Assembly: GCA_024206195.1 (NCBI GenBank)
Contig: JAAGZO010000623.1
Location: 1 to 6,083 of the forward strand
Direction of reading: 5' to 3'
From: a bacterium
GTDB lineage: Archaea > Nanoarchaeota > Nanoarchaeia > Woesearchaeales > UBA10216
DNA: 6,083 bases
Within the stretch, counting starts at the first letter, position 1. Every line of letters starts with the position of its first letter. A model generated the notes under the pieces. It was not told where the DNA came from and did not search any database. It saw only the letters and a list, made by a program, of their open reading frames with translations. The translations under genes and the position numbers were made by a program. This document shows positions 1 through 5,560 of this stretch, in pieces.

Positions 1-1
1 T

Positions 2-1528
2 AACGCAGGTAGAATCCGTGGGATCAACTCTAAAATCAGAGGCGGAGAGGTACAACACACAGGTGTTGTCCCCTTCCTTAAAAAGTTTGAATCAACTGTC
101 AGATGCTGTACACAAAACGGTATCCGAGGTGGTTCTGCTACAGTTCACTTTCCTATCTGGCACCAAGAAATAGAAGATATTATTGTTCTTAAGAATAATA
201 AGGGTACAGAAGACAATCGAGTGAGGAAACTTGACTACTCAATCCAAATTTCAAAGATTTTCTACGAACGTTTCATTGCGAATGGAGAGATTAGCCTCTT
301 CTCACCGCATGACGTACCAGGTCTCTATGATGCTTTTGGTACTGATACATTTGACGATTGCTATGTGGGCTATGAATCAGATCAGTCTGTTCCAAGAAAG
401 ACTGTCAATGCCCAAGAACTTATTCTAGATATCCTGAAAGAGAGAGCAGAGACTGGTCGGTTGTATTTGATGAATATCGATCACTGTAATACACACTCTT
501 CATTCAAAGATAAGGTTTATATGAGTAATCTCTGTCAGGAAATTACTCTACCTACATATCCTCTTCAACATATTGATGATGGTGTTGGTGAGATTGCTCT
601 ATGTATTTTGTCAGCAGTTAACGTTGGTAAGATTCGTTCTGATGAGGAGCTTGAAGATTTGTGTGATCTTTCAGTCCGTGGTCTAGAAGAACTGGTAGAC
701 TATCAGGAGTATCCTGTAAGGGCCGCAGAAATAGCTACAAAGGCCCGTAGATCTCTTGGAGTAGGTTTCATTGGTCTTGCACACTATCTCGCTAAACTGG
801 GATATAATTATGATAGTCAGGAAGCGTGGGATGCCGTCCATGGATTGACAGAATCCTTCCAGTATTATCTTTTGAAGTCTTCAAATGAACTTGCCAAAGA
901 AAAAGGACATTGTGAATACTTTGGTAGAACAAAGTATGCAGACGGTATCCTTCCTATCGACACATATAAAAAAGATGTGGACGAAGTTTCATCACAGGAG
1001 TTACAACATGATTGGGAGAGTCTACGATCATCTATATCCACATACGGACTCAGACACTCAACACTGTCTGCTCAGATGCCATCAGAAAGCAGTTCCGTTG
1101 TGTCAAACGCAACAAATGGAATTGAGCCACCTAGAGACTATTTGTCCATTAAGAAGAGCAAAAAGGGTCCGCTTAAGCAGATTGTCCCACAGTATGGCTC
1201 TCTTAAAAACAACTATACTCTTCTTTGGGACATGGCTTCTAATCGTGGTTATATCAATGTTGTAGCAGTGATGCAGAAGTTCTTTGACCAAGCCATCAGT
1301 GGTAACTGGTCTTATAACCCTGAGAACTATCCTGATAACGAAGTCCCGGTCTCTGTAATGGCACAAGACTTCTTGACAACATACAAGTTGGGATGGAAGA
1401 CTAGTTATTATCAGAATACATATGACATCAAGACTGATGAAGCACCAGAGGAAACTCCTGAACTTCAAAATCTCCTAAATGATATTATGGAGTCCGATGA
1501 GGACGATTGTGAAAGCTGTAAAATTTAG
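2..1528 (+). CDS. nrdA: Class Ia ribonucleoside-diphosphate reductase, large (alpha) subunit NrdA, 5'-truncated by window edge
   Basis: Catalytic subunit that reduces ribonucleoside diphosphates to deoxyribonucleotides in the cytoplasm, working with NrdB. The frame is open from the first codon, so the start lies upstream; 508 residues are visible, beginning at a stretch matching E. coli NrdA INAGRIR, out of roughly 750-760 in the family. Seen: the specificity loop 2 region QNGIRGGSAT (nt 113-142), SNLCQEI with the N/C/E active-site trio (radical cysteine codon 533-535; E. coli N437/C439/E441), the partner redox cysteine in ALCILSAVN (602-604; E. coli C462), NATNGIEPPR, the radical-transfer tyrosine pair in SYYQNT (1406-1411), and the C-terminal thiol-exchange pair CESC (1508-1519). 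The first redox cysteine (E. coli C225) is off the window. E. coli has four residues between the tail cysteines; this protein has two. An internal ATG-like start at 221 is not real, because similarity continues through it. nrdB follows after 13 bases, suggesting co-transcription. Confidence 0.97.
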   Translation, partial: NAGRIRGINSKIRGGEVQHTGVVPFLKKFESTVRCCTQNGIRGGSATVHFPIWHQEIEDIIVLKNNKGTEDNRVRKLDYSIQISKIFYERFIANGEISLFSPHDVPGLYDAFGTDTFDDCYVGYESDQSVPRKTVNAQELILDILKERAETGRLYLMNIDHCNTHSSFKDKVYMSNLCQEITLPTYPLQHIDDGVGEIALCILSAVNVGKIRSDEELEDLCDLSVRGLEELVDYQEYPVRAAEIATKARRSLGVGFIGLAHYLAKLGYNYDSQEAWDAVHGLTESFQYYLLKSSNELAKEKGHCEYFGRTKYADGILPIDTYKKDVDEVSSQELQHDWESLRSSISTYGLRHSTLSAQMPSESSSVVSNATNGIEPPRDYLSIKKSKKGPLKQIVPQYGSLKNNYTLLWDMASNRGYINVVAVMQKFFDQAISGNWSYNPENYPDNEVPVSVMAQDFLTTYKLGWKTSYYQNTYDIKTDEAPEETPELQNLLNDIMESDEDDCESCKI

Positions 1529-1531
1529 ACT

Positions 1532-1536
1532 AGAGG
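1532..1536 (+). promoter_or_regulatory. Ribosome binding site for nrdB
   Basis: AGAGG lies 5 bases before ATG 1542, between the nrdA stop and the nrdB start. It favours the ATG at 1542 over the internal ATG at 1599, where the AAGGA directly abuts the start codon and is too close to work well. Confidence 0.65.
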
Positions 1537-1541
1537 CGTAA

Positions 1542-2729
1542 ATGCAGTACGATTTTGTATCAAGCAAAAAGTATAATGATACTAATACTGTCCAAGGAAT
1601 GACAGTTTTTAATACTGAACAGGTTGATACTAAAAGACAACCAATGTTCTTTGGTAAACCATTGGGAGTACAAAGATACGATTCTTATAAGTATCCAGTT
1701 TTTGAGAAACTAACAACTCAACAACTGGGGTATTTCTGGAGACCAGAGGAAGTTTCTCTCCAGAAAGATAGGGCAGACTATCAGTTACTTCGTCCAGAAC
1801 AGAAGCATATCTATACTTCTAACCTGAAGTATCAGATTATGTTGGACTCTGTTCAGGGTCGTGGTCCTGGTATGGCATTCATTCCATACTGTTCCTTACC
1901 CGAACTGGAAGCTTGTATGGAAGTATGGGGATTTATGGAGATGATCCATAGTCGTTCCTACACCTACATTATCAAGAATGTATATTCTGATCCTAGTGTT
2001 ATCTTTGATCATATTATTAATGATCCACGTATCCTTGAAAGGGCTTCAAGTGTTACCGAGTCCTATGATGACTTTATTAACACTGCTCAACAATGGGGTA
2101 ATGGTAATTTGTGGAAGGAAGATTTCCGTGACACATATACATCCAAAGAAGATATCAAAAACGTCAAAAGAAAACTCTATAGGGCAGTTGCAAACGTAAA
2201 TATCCTTGAGGGTATCAGGTTCTACGTCAGTTTTGCCTGTTCTTTTGCCTTTGGTGAACTTAAACTCATGGAAGGATCTTCTAAAATCATCTCACTGATT
2301 GCAAGAGACGAGAATCAACACCTGGCAATTACTCAGAACATTCTGAACAAGTGGAAGCAGGGTGATGATCCTGAGATGAAACAGATTGCCAAGGAAGAAG
2401 AAGAGTGGGTCTACGCAATGTTTGACCGTGCTGTAAACGAAGAGAAGAAGTGGGCAGACTATCTGTTCCGTGATGGATCAATGATCGGTCTGAATGATGT
2501 TCTTCTTCAAAGATATGTTGAGTGGATTGCCAATCGCCGTATGAAGGCTATTGGTCTGAAACCTGTGTATGATGTTGCTGCTAAGAACAATCCCCTTCCC
2601 TGGACGCAACATTGGATCTCTTCTAAGGGTCTTCAAGTTGCTCCTCAAGAAACAGAAGTCGAGAGTTATATCGTTGGAGGTATTAAACAAGATGTCAAAA
2701 AAGACACGTTCTCAGGATTCCAACTCTAA
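1542..2729 (+). CDS. nrdB: Class Ia ribonucleoside-diphosphate reductase, small (beta) subunit NrdB
   Basis: Di-iron/tyrosyl-radical subunit that generates the radical used by NrdA. The 395-residue product aligns along its length with E. coli NrdB. All key residues are present: iron ligands D102, E133, H136, E223, E257 and H260, and radical tyrosine Y140 in IHSRSYT (E. coli D84, E115, H118, E204, E238, H241, Y122). The C-terminal tail SGFQL matches the NrdA-docking end (E. coli NFQL). The retained tyrosine and carboxylates argue for class Ia/Ib-type radical chemistry rather than the tyrosine-less class Ic. Compared with E. coli the N-terminus is longer by about 18 residues. An internal ATG at 1599 (MTVFNTEQ) would give almost the E. 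coli length and is a possible alternative start. The 3' end overlaps the start of the nuclease gene by 38 bases. There is no sign of an intron such as the one in T4 nrdB. Confidence 0.97.
   Translation: MQYDFVSSKKYNDTNTVQGMTVFNTEQVDTKRQPMFFGKPLGVQRYDSYKYPVFEKLTTQQLGYFWRPEEVSLQKDRADYQLLRPEQKHIYTSNLKYQIMLDSVQGRGPGMAFIPYCSLPELEACMEVWGFMEMIHSRSYTYIIKNVYSDPSVIFDHIINDPRILERASSVTESYDDFINTAQQWGNGNLWKEDFRDTYTSKEDIKNVKRKLYRAVANVNILEGIRFYVSFACSFAFGELKLMEGSSKIISLIARDENQHLAITQNILNKWKQGDDPEMKQIAKEEEEWVYAMFDRAVNEEKKWADYLFRDGSMIGLNDVLLQRYVEWIANRRMKAIGLKPVYDVAAKNNPLPWTQHWISSKGLQVAPQETEVESYIVGGIKQDVKKDTFSGFQL
2676..2680 (+). promoter_or_regulatory. Ribosome binding site for the GIY-YIG gene, inside nrdB
   Basis: GGAGG inside the 3' end of nrdB, 11 bases before ATG 2692. 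The spacing is slightly long but the match is strong. It supports 2692 as the true start of the nuclease gene, upstream of the apparent frameshift. No comparable site precedes the GTG at 2802. Confidence 0.5.
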
Positions 2730-2780
2730 GGCTAAGGCCAAGAGACAGGATGATTGGTGGTTCCATGAGGAGCCACTAAA
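2692..2780 (+). other. Out-of-frame N-terminal segment of the GIY-YIG nuclease gene, ending at an apparent frameshift
   Basis: Starting at ATG 2692, this frame encodes a basic N-terminus (MSKKTRSQ..., rich in K and R) and then DDWWFHEEPL (roughly residues 20-29). As far as I recall, a DWW-HEEP stretch occurs near the N-terminus of related cyanophage nucleases, shortly before a YENPW motif. Here YENPW lies in another frame: the continuation KYHRYDGYVCDYENPW is read from about 2778. Adding one A to the AAA run at 2778-2780 would join the two into a protein of about 184 residues. In the original frame the reading continues to 3102 without family-like sequence. The segment overlaps nrdB by 38 bases. 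The lesion could be a real inactivating mutation, a sequencing error, or (less likely) -1 slippage. The recollection of homologues is unverified. Confidence 0.7.
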
Positions 2781-2801
2781 TACCACAGATACGATGGATA
2801 T

Positions 2802-3245
2802 GTGTGTGATTACGAAAATCCGTGGTTGTTTCAAGGACAACCTTTTCTATCTGAGGACATTGGTGATTCTTTCGGCTTTGTCTATAGGATTACAAACCTC
2901 AAGAATGGTAGAAAATACATCGGTAGAAAGTATTTCTGGTCCAAACGAAAGCCTAGAGCTACAGTTAAGAACAAGTCAAGACGAAGAGTTACAACTGAAA
3001 GTGACTGGAAAAAATACTACGGAAGTTGTCCAGAGCTTAAGGACGATCTTACAAAGTATGGAAAGGAATCTTTTAGTAGGGAGATCATCTCACTCCATGT
3101 GACATTGGGAAAGGTAAACTTTGAGGAGACCCGTCAGTTGTTTCTGAACGAGGTCCTATCACAAAAGTTGACAGATGAGACACCCCTGTACTACAATTCC
3201 AATATTCTTGGACGATACTATCGTAAAGATTATTTTGACAAGTAA
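2802..3245 (+). CDS. GIY-YIG family endonuclease, nuclease-domain reading frame (gene apparently frameshifted)
   Basis: The frame encodes FGFVYRITN (residues 24-32) followed by RKYIGRKYFW (37-46), the two conserved strands of the GIY-YIG nuclease fold, with the arginine right after YIG (R42) expected of the active site. Further on come DWKKYYGS (68-75) and KYGKESFSREIISL (85-98), motifs common in phage GIY-YIG proteins; E94 or E108/E109 could supply the metal-binding glutamate. The frame is open from 2769, after a TGA at 2766, and its only start is GTG 2802, which lacks a convincing ribosome site; the intact gene probably began at ATG 2692. GIY-YIG enzymes cut DNA. In T4 the gene after nrdB is denA, also a GIY-YIG endonuclease (EndoII) that degrades host DNA, so a similar role is possible, but the resemblance to EndoII is limited to the fold motifs. 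A homing endonuclease-like role is the alternative. Confidence 0.8.
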   Translation: MCDYENPWLFQGQPFLSEDIGDSFGFVYRITNLKNGRKYIGRKYFWSKRKPRATVKNKSRRRVTTESDWKKYYGSCPELKDDLTKYGKESFSREIISLHVTLGKVNFEETRQLFLNEVLSQKLTDETPLYYNSNILGRYYRKDYFDK

Positions 3246-3259
3246 ATTTATTGAAATTA

Positions 3260-3874
3260 ATGATTAAGAAAATTTTTATTGGGTTGAGCATTATTCCTCT
3301 TATAACACTTTCAGGAGCAGCCTCTACAAGACTTGATAGAGAACTGAGTAATGTTACTTTGAGTTCTATTGATACTGTCAGTGAGGATACTTCTGTTCCT
3401 GTTAAAGTAGAACCTACATGGAAGTGTCTAGATTGTTCTCCCAATGAGCAATATGTTCTTAAGAAACTTCAGGAATATACCAAAATCAATGATCGTAATG
3501 CTCTCGCAACGATCATGGGAAATATTAAATCAGAATCAAACTTTCGTGCTAACATCTGTGAAGGTGGTGCTCGTGTCCCTTATAGTGAATGTAGGTCTGG
3601 TGGATTTGGTTTGATTCAGTGGACTAGTATCGGTCGTTACAGAGGACTTGGAAAGTTCTGTGCAAAATATCAGTGTGATCCTAGTAGTCTAGAAGGTCAA
3701 GTTCGCTGGATGATTAACGAACCAATCTTCCAACGTGTCCTCCCTGAGTTTGAGGGACATGGAAATACTATTCCTCAGTATATGTCACATGCATACTACT
3801 GGTTAGGATGGGGAATCAAAGGATACCGTGAACAGTATGCATATGATTATAGTAAGAAGATGGTGTTGGCATAA
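3260..3874 (+). CDS. Exported lysozyme-like peptidoglycan hydrolase (phage tail lysozyme family)
   Basis: 204 residues from ATG 3260; an in-frame TTG at 3251 would add three residues, and neither has a clear ribosome site. I chose ATG because MIKK followed by a hydrophobic stretch and SGAAS makes a normal signal peptide of about 22 residues. After a linker, residues about 60-160 resemble the phage tail lysozyme family: ALATIMGNIKSESNF with the probable catalytic glutamate at residue 92, then GGFGLIQWTS, GRYRGL and EGQVRWMINE. The likely role is cleaving the peptidoglycan glycan backbone. Six cysteines (56, 59, 100, 111, 134, 139) are consistent with disulfides in an exported protein. The hydrophobic N-terminus could alternatively act as a signal-arrest-release anchor, making this a candidate endolysin rather than a virion part. 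Followed by a promoter and tRNA rather than another lysis gene. Confidence 0.8.
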   Translation: MIKKIFIGLSIIPLITLSGAASTRLDRELSNVTLSSIDTVSEDTSVPVKVEPTWKCLDCSPNEQYVLKKLQEYTKINDRNALATIMGNIKSESNFRANICEGGARVPYSECRSGGFGLIQWTSIGRYRGLGKFCAKYQCDPSSLEGQVRWMINEPIFQRVLPEFEGHGNTIPQYMSHAYYWLGWGIKGYREQYAYDYSKKMVLA

Positions 3875-3875
3875 C

Positions 3876-3897
3876 TGAGTCACTTGACAAAGACTCA
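3876..3897 (+). repeat. Inverted repeat enclosing the -35 box
   Basis: TGAGTC (3876-3881) and GACTCA (3892-3897) form a perfect 6-base inverted repeat around a 10-base centre that contains TTGACA. It could be an operator for a dimeric regulator of this promoter. As a terminator for the lysozyme gene it is poor, with a short stem and no T-run. Confidence 0.4.
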
Positions 3898-3912
3898 AGA
3901 GTAGTCTATATT
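3884..3912 (+). promoter_or_regulatory. Sigma-70-type promoter driving the leader and tRNA-Arg
   Basis: Perfect -35 TTGACA (3884-3889), ideal 17-base spacer and -10 TATATT (3907-3912, 5 of 6 to consensus). The predicted transcript start is around 3919. It lies right after the lysozyme gene and points at the tRNA, so host RNA polymerase could transcribe the tRNA and the downstream genes early in infection without phage factors. An alternative -10, TATTAT at 3909-3914, would have a 19-base spacer. Confidence 0.8.
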
Positions 3913-3918
3913 ATGAGG

Positions 3919-3986
3919 GTGGTTGAGAGACCACTGCGGTGACCTCCTTGGTAGTTCAGGGTTAGCGGCGATAGGAACTACCACTA
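3919..3986 (+). ncRNA. Structured tRNA leader, possible small RNA with anti-Shine-Dalgarno-like segment
   Basis: About 68 bases between the predicted transcript start and the tRNA. A first hairpin is GTGGT (3919-3923) with ACCAC (3930-3934), loop of 6. A second is TGGTAGTTC (3949-3957) with GAACTACCA (3975-3983), loop of 17. The linker between them carries ACCTCCTT (3942-3949), identical to the 3' end of bacterial 16S rRNA that pairs with Shine-Dalgarno sites; TGCGGT just before it also resembles the E. coli 16S 3' region. If transcription starts a few bases earlier, GAGG (3915-3918) could pair with CCTC (3943-3946) and mask the segment. RNase P cleavage at 3986/3987 would release the leader. 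I do not recognise it as a known RNA, there is no convincing ORF, and function is inference only. Confidence 0.4.
3949..3983 (+). repeat. 9-bp perfect stem with 17-base loop just before the tRNA
   Basis: TGGTAGTTC pairs fully with GAACTACCA. The stem ends three bases before the tRNA acceptor stem. It may shape RNase P processing or stabilise the leader. There is no T-run after it, so it is not a standard terminator. Confidence 0.65.
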
Positions 3987-4060
3987 GGGTCAGTAGCTCA
4001 GATGGATAGAGCAATTCACTTCTAATGAATTGGTCGGGGGTTCGAGTCCCTCCTGACCCG
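3987..4060 (+). tRNA. tRNA-Arg, anticodon TCT
   Basis: A complete 74-base cloverleaf. Acceptor GGGTCAG (3987-3993) pairs with CTGACCC (4053-4059), with discriminator G4060. The D stem is GCTC/GAGC (3996-3999, 4009-4012). The anticodon stem is ATTCA/TGAAT (4014-4018, 4026-4030) with loop CTTCTAA, placing TCT at 4021-4023. The variable loop is 4031-4035. The T stem GGGGG/CCCTC has one G-U pair, with loop TTCGAGT (4041-4047). CCA is not encoded and must be added by the host enzyme. It decodes AGA and by wobble probably AGG. Those codons make up 12 of 14 arginines in the oxygenase gene downstream, which suggests the tRNA supplements a host supply biased to other arginine codons. Confidence 0.97.
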
Positions 4061-4076
4061 TTATGTTTTTATTTTT

Positions 4077-4277
4077 ATGAGTAAATATGATTTTGGAGGA
4101 CTTGAAAGGTGTCCTGCTAACATACTAAGACTGATTAGTGAGTTAGAAGGGTCTTATCAACTCTGTAAGTGGATGGGTTTTGAAGAAGATATGAAAATCC
4201 TTGATGAAATGAAAAAACCATATTATAAACTCTACTTTAAAATAAAGAAGAATGAAACCATTCAAAATTCTAACTGA
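4077..4277 (+). CDS. Hypothetical 66-residue protein
   Basis: Not recognised. A small, mostly helical-looking protein with an acidic middle (ELEGSYQ, FEEDMKILDE) and a lysine-rich C-terminal third (KKPYYKLYFKIKK); two cysteines, no signal peptide or membrane segment. No Shine-Dalgarno site precedes ATG 4077, only a T-rich stretch after the tRNA. A five-codon mini-ORF (4063-4080) ends in a TGA that overlaps this start as ATGA. The 3' end overlaps the oxygenase gene by 26 bases, a phage-like arrangement that favours it being a real gene coupled to the oxygenase. Confidence 0.6.
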   Translation: MSKYDFGGLERCPANILRLISELEGSYQLCKWMGFEEDMKILDEMKKPYYKLYFKIKKNETIQNSN

Positions 4278-4827
4278 CGATTACTTTGTAGGAAACTTTG
4301 GATCTATTGAAGCAACTGACGAAGTTTTAAAAAATTGTGAAAAAAACTTTTCTTATGATGATATGATTGACGGTACTGTAGGAGGTAGAATACTGAGTAC
4401 AAAACATCGAAAGTGTAAAACAGGCGGAATACCTGTTGACAGTATTAACTTTATTAATGAAGGTCTTAAAAGAATCATCATGCATGTCAATGATATGAGA
4501 TGGAAAATGGACCTTAAAAATGAATGGGAAGGACTTATACAGTATACAAGGTATAGAGGAGAAGGTCATTTCTATGGCTGGCATCAAGATAGTTATAGAG
4601 ATGGATCATGTGACATAGGAGTTGATAGACAACTGACCATTGTATATTGTTTAAGTTATGCGAAAGATTACAGTGGTGGAGAGTTTGAAGTCAGGAGACG
4701 TGACAAAAGTGTATACTCAAGAAAGTTTGATTATGGGGACTTTATTGTCTTCCCAGCAATTCAACTACATAGAGTGAAACCTTTAAAGTCTGGGAACAGA
4801 ACAACCTTAGTTGGTTGGTACATGTAG
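4252..4827 (+). CDS. 2-oxoglutarate/Fe(II)-dependent oxygenase, prolyl 4-hydroxylase-like
   Basis: 191-residue non-haem iron oxygenase that would couple 2-oxoglutarate decarboxylation to hydroxylation of an unknown substrate. The iron-binding facial triad is visible: H111 and D113 in YGWHQDSY and H173 in IQLHRVKP, with R183 in GNRTTLVGW as the 2-oxoglutarate carboxylate anchor. Y98 (QYTRY) and the GGEFEV stretch (142-147) fit the double-stranded beta-helix core of P4H/PKHD-type enzymes. The length is typical of a single-domain member. T4-like cyanophages commonly carry several such genes; substrates are mostly unknown, with protein hydroxylation or nucleic acid modification and repair as possibilities. 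The start overlaps the previous gene and has only a weak purine-rich AAGAAG upstream. Arginine codons are 10 AGA, 2 AGG, 1 CGA and 1 CGT. Confidence 0.9.
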   Translation: MKPFKILTDDYFVGNFGSIEATDEVLKNCEKNFSYDDMIDGTVGGRILSTKHRKCKTGGIPVDSINFINEGLKRIIMHVNDMRWKMDLKNEWEGLIQYTRYRGEGHFYGWHQDSYRDGSCDIGVDRQLTIVYCLSYAKDYSGGEFEVRRRDKSVYSRKFDYGDFIVFPAIQLHRVKPLKSGNRTTLVGWYM

Positions 4828-4849
4828 ACTCATTTATTATACCGAAATT

Positions 4850-5512
4850 ATGAACAAATTATTTGCAGCATTATTGTCATCAGTAGTTCTTGCTACTCCA
4901 GTGCTGGCTGACACTGAAGTGAAGGGTTGGAAGACATATGACTCTATGGGATGTATGTTACTTGGAGATTGTACTGATGACATTCAACAAGTCAGATCAA
5001 TTAGAGACATTCAAAAGTATTATCCTAGTGATAGTTATAGTAATGTCGCTTCTGAGTTTGATTCAATTGTCCGGGCCCTTGATAAGATCGGAGTTAAAGT
5101 TTTTCTAGCGGATGAGAAATACTTTCCATCAGGTCATAGAGGGGTATATCATACAGTAACAAACAACTTCTTTCTCAACACTAATTTCATGCACAAAGAG
5201 GGTGTACTGATGAGTGTGATGAGACATGAAGGTTGGCATGCTGCTCAAGACTGTATGGCAGGAACCATCAATAATAGTATGATAGCCATCATCAAACCAG
5301 AAGATTCTATTCCTATGATCTGGAGAGAGATGGCAGAAAGAACATATCCATCATCAGCAGTTCCTTGGGAAGCAGAAGCTGGTTGGGCAGGTAGAACTGA
5401 AGCAGTAACCGCAAATGCACTTACAGCATGTGCAGCAGGTAATATGTGGGAAGTATATGAACCTACCCCAATGACAAGAGAATGGCTAGTTGAGAACGGA
5501 TATATCAAATGA
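4850..5512 (+). CDS. Secreted HExxH putative zinc metalloprotease
   Basis: 220 residues from ATG 4850. The frame extends back to 4811, but only 4850 gives a clean signal peptide: MNKL, a hydrophobic core, and TPVLA with cleavage before D21. No Shine-Dalgarno site is present. RHEGWH (H126, E127, H130) is an HExxH zinc-binding and catalytic motif, and WEAEAGW (E174/E176, 44-46 residues later) is a plausible third zinc ligand, as in gluzincin peptidases. Four cysteines (35, 41, 135, 194) could form two disulfides outside the cytoplasm. Seen: motif, signal peptide, cysteines. Inferred: peptidase activity, with envelope or periplasmic proteins or peptidoglycan cross-links as possible targets. I cannot name a family. 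The motif could be a degenerate non-catalytic remnant, but the matching distal glutamates make that less likely. Confidence 0.65.
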   Translation: MNKLFAALLSSVVLATPVLADTEVKGWKTYDSMGCMLLGDCTDDIQQVRSIRDIQKYYPSDSYSNVASEFDSIVRALDKIGVKVFLADEKYFPSGHRGVYHTVTNNFFLNTNFMHKEGVLMSVMRHEGWHAAQDCMAGTINNSMIAIIKPEDSIPMIWREMAERTYPSSAVPWEAEAGWAGRTEAVTANALTACAAGNMWEVYEPTPMTREWLVENGYIK

Positions 5513-5532
5513 TTAAAGAATTTACTTTAGTA

Positions 5533-5538
5533 AAGAGG
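5533..5538 (+). promoter_or_regulatory. Ribosome binding site for the zinc-finger gene
   Basis: AAGAGG lies 10 bases before ATG 5549, directly upstream of a hairpin that contains the start codon. Folding of that hairpin would leave this site free but hide the AUG. Confidence 0.5.
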
Positions 5539-5541
5539 TTA

Positions 5542-5560
5542 TACTATCATGTTGATAGTA
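5542..5560 (+). repeat. Perfect hairpin overlapping a start codon
   Basis: TACTATCA (5542-5549) and TGATAGTA (5553-5560) are perfect complements with a 3-base TGT loop. The A of ATG 5549 closes the stem and the T and G fall in the loop. The 8-bp stem is AT-rich, so moderately stable. It could tune translation or serve as a palindromic protein-binding site. Confidence 0.55.

Noticed and set aside
1103..1468. Minus-strand open frames, here and at 2478-2690, 3085-3444, 4327-4587 and 5245-5508
   Set aside because: Each lies opposite a well-supported + strand gene and shows no recognisable protein features.
221..1528. A start for nrdA at GTG 221
   Set aside because: The frame is open to the window edge and the upstream residues match NrdA closely (GRIRG, loop 2, VLKNN), so the gene continues off the left side.
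2774..2790. Programmed -1 ribosomal frameshift joining the two nuclease frames
   Set aside because: No X XXY YYZ slippery heptamer and no obvious downstream hairpin or pseudoknot are visible; a one-base deletion is simpler.
3921..3949. AAGGAGGT on the minus strand (3949-3942) as a ribosome site for a reverse gene
   Set aside because: The nearest downstream minus-strand GTG opens only seven codons before a stop, so no gene follows.
4060..4076. T-rich stretch after the tRNA as a terminator
   Set aside because: No separate GC-rich hairpin precedes it, only the tRNA itself; read-through into the following genes is more likely.
4063..4080. Five-codon mini-ORF (MFLFL) ending in ATGA over the next start
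   Set aside because: It has no ribosome site and lies in a T-rich stretch; likely chance.
4811..4840. Possible promoter TTGGTT - 18 bases - TATTAT before the HExxH gene, implying a nearly leaderless mRNA
   Set aside because: The -35 box is a poor match and the spacing is off ideal, and AT-rich junctions produce such -10 look-alikes often.
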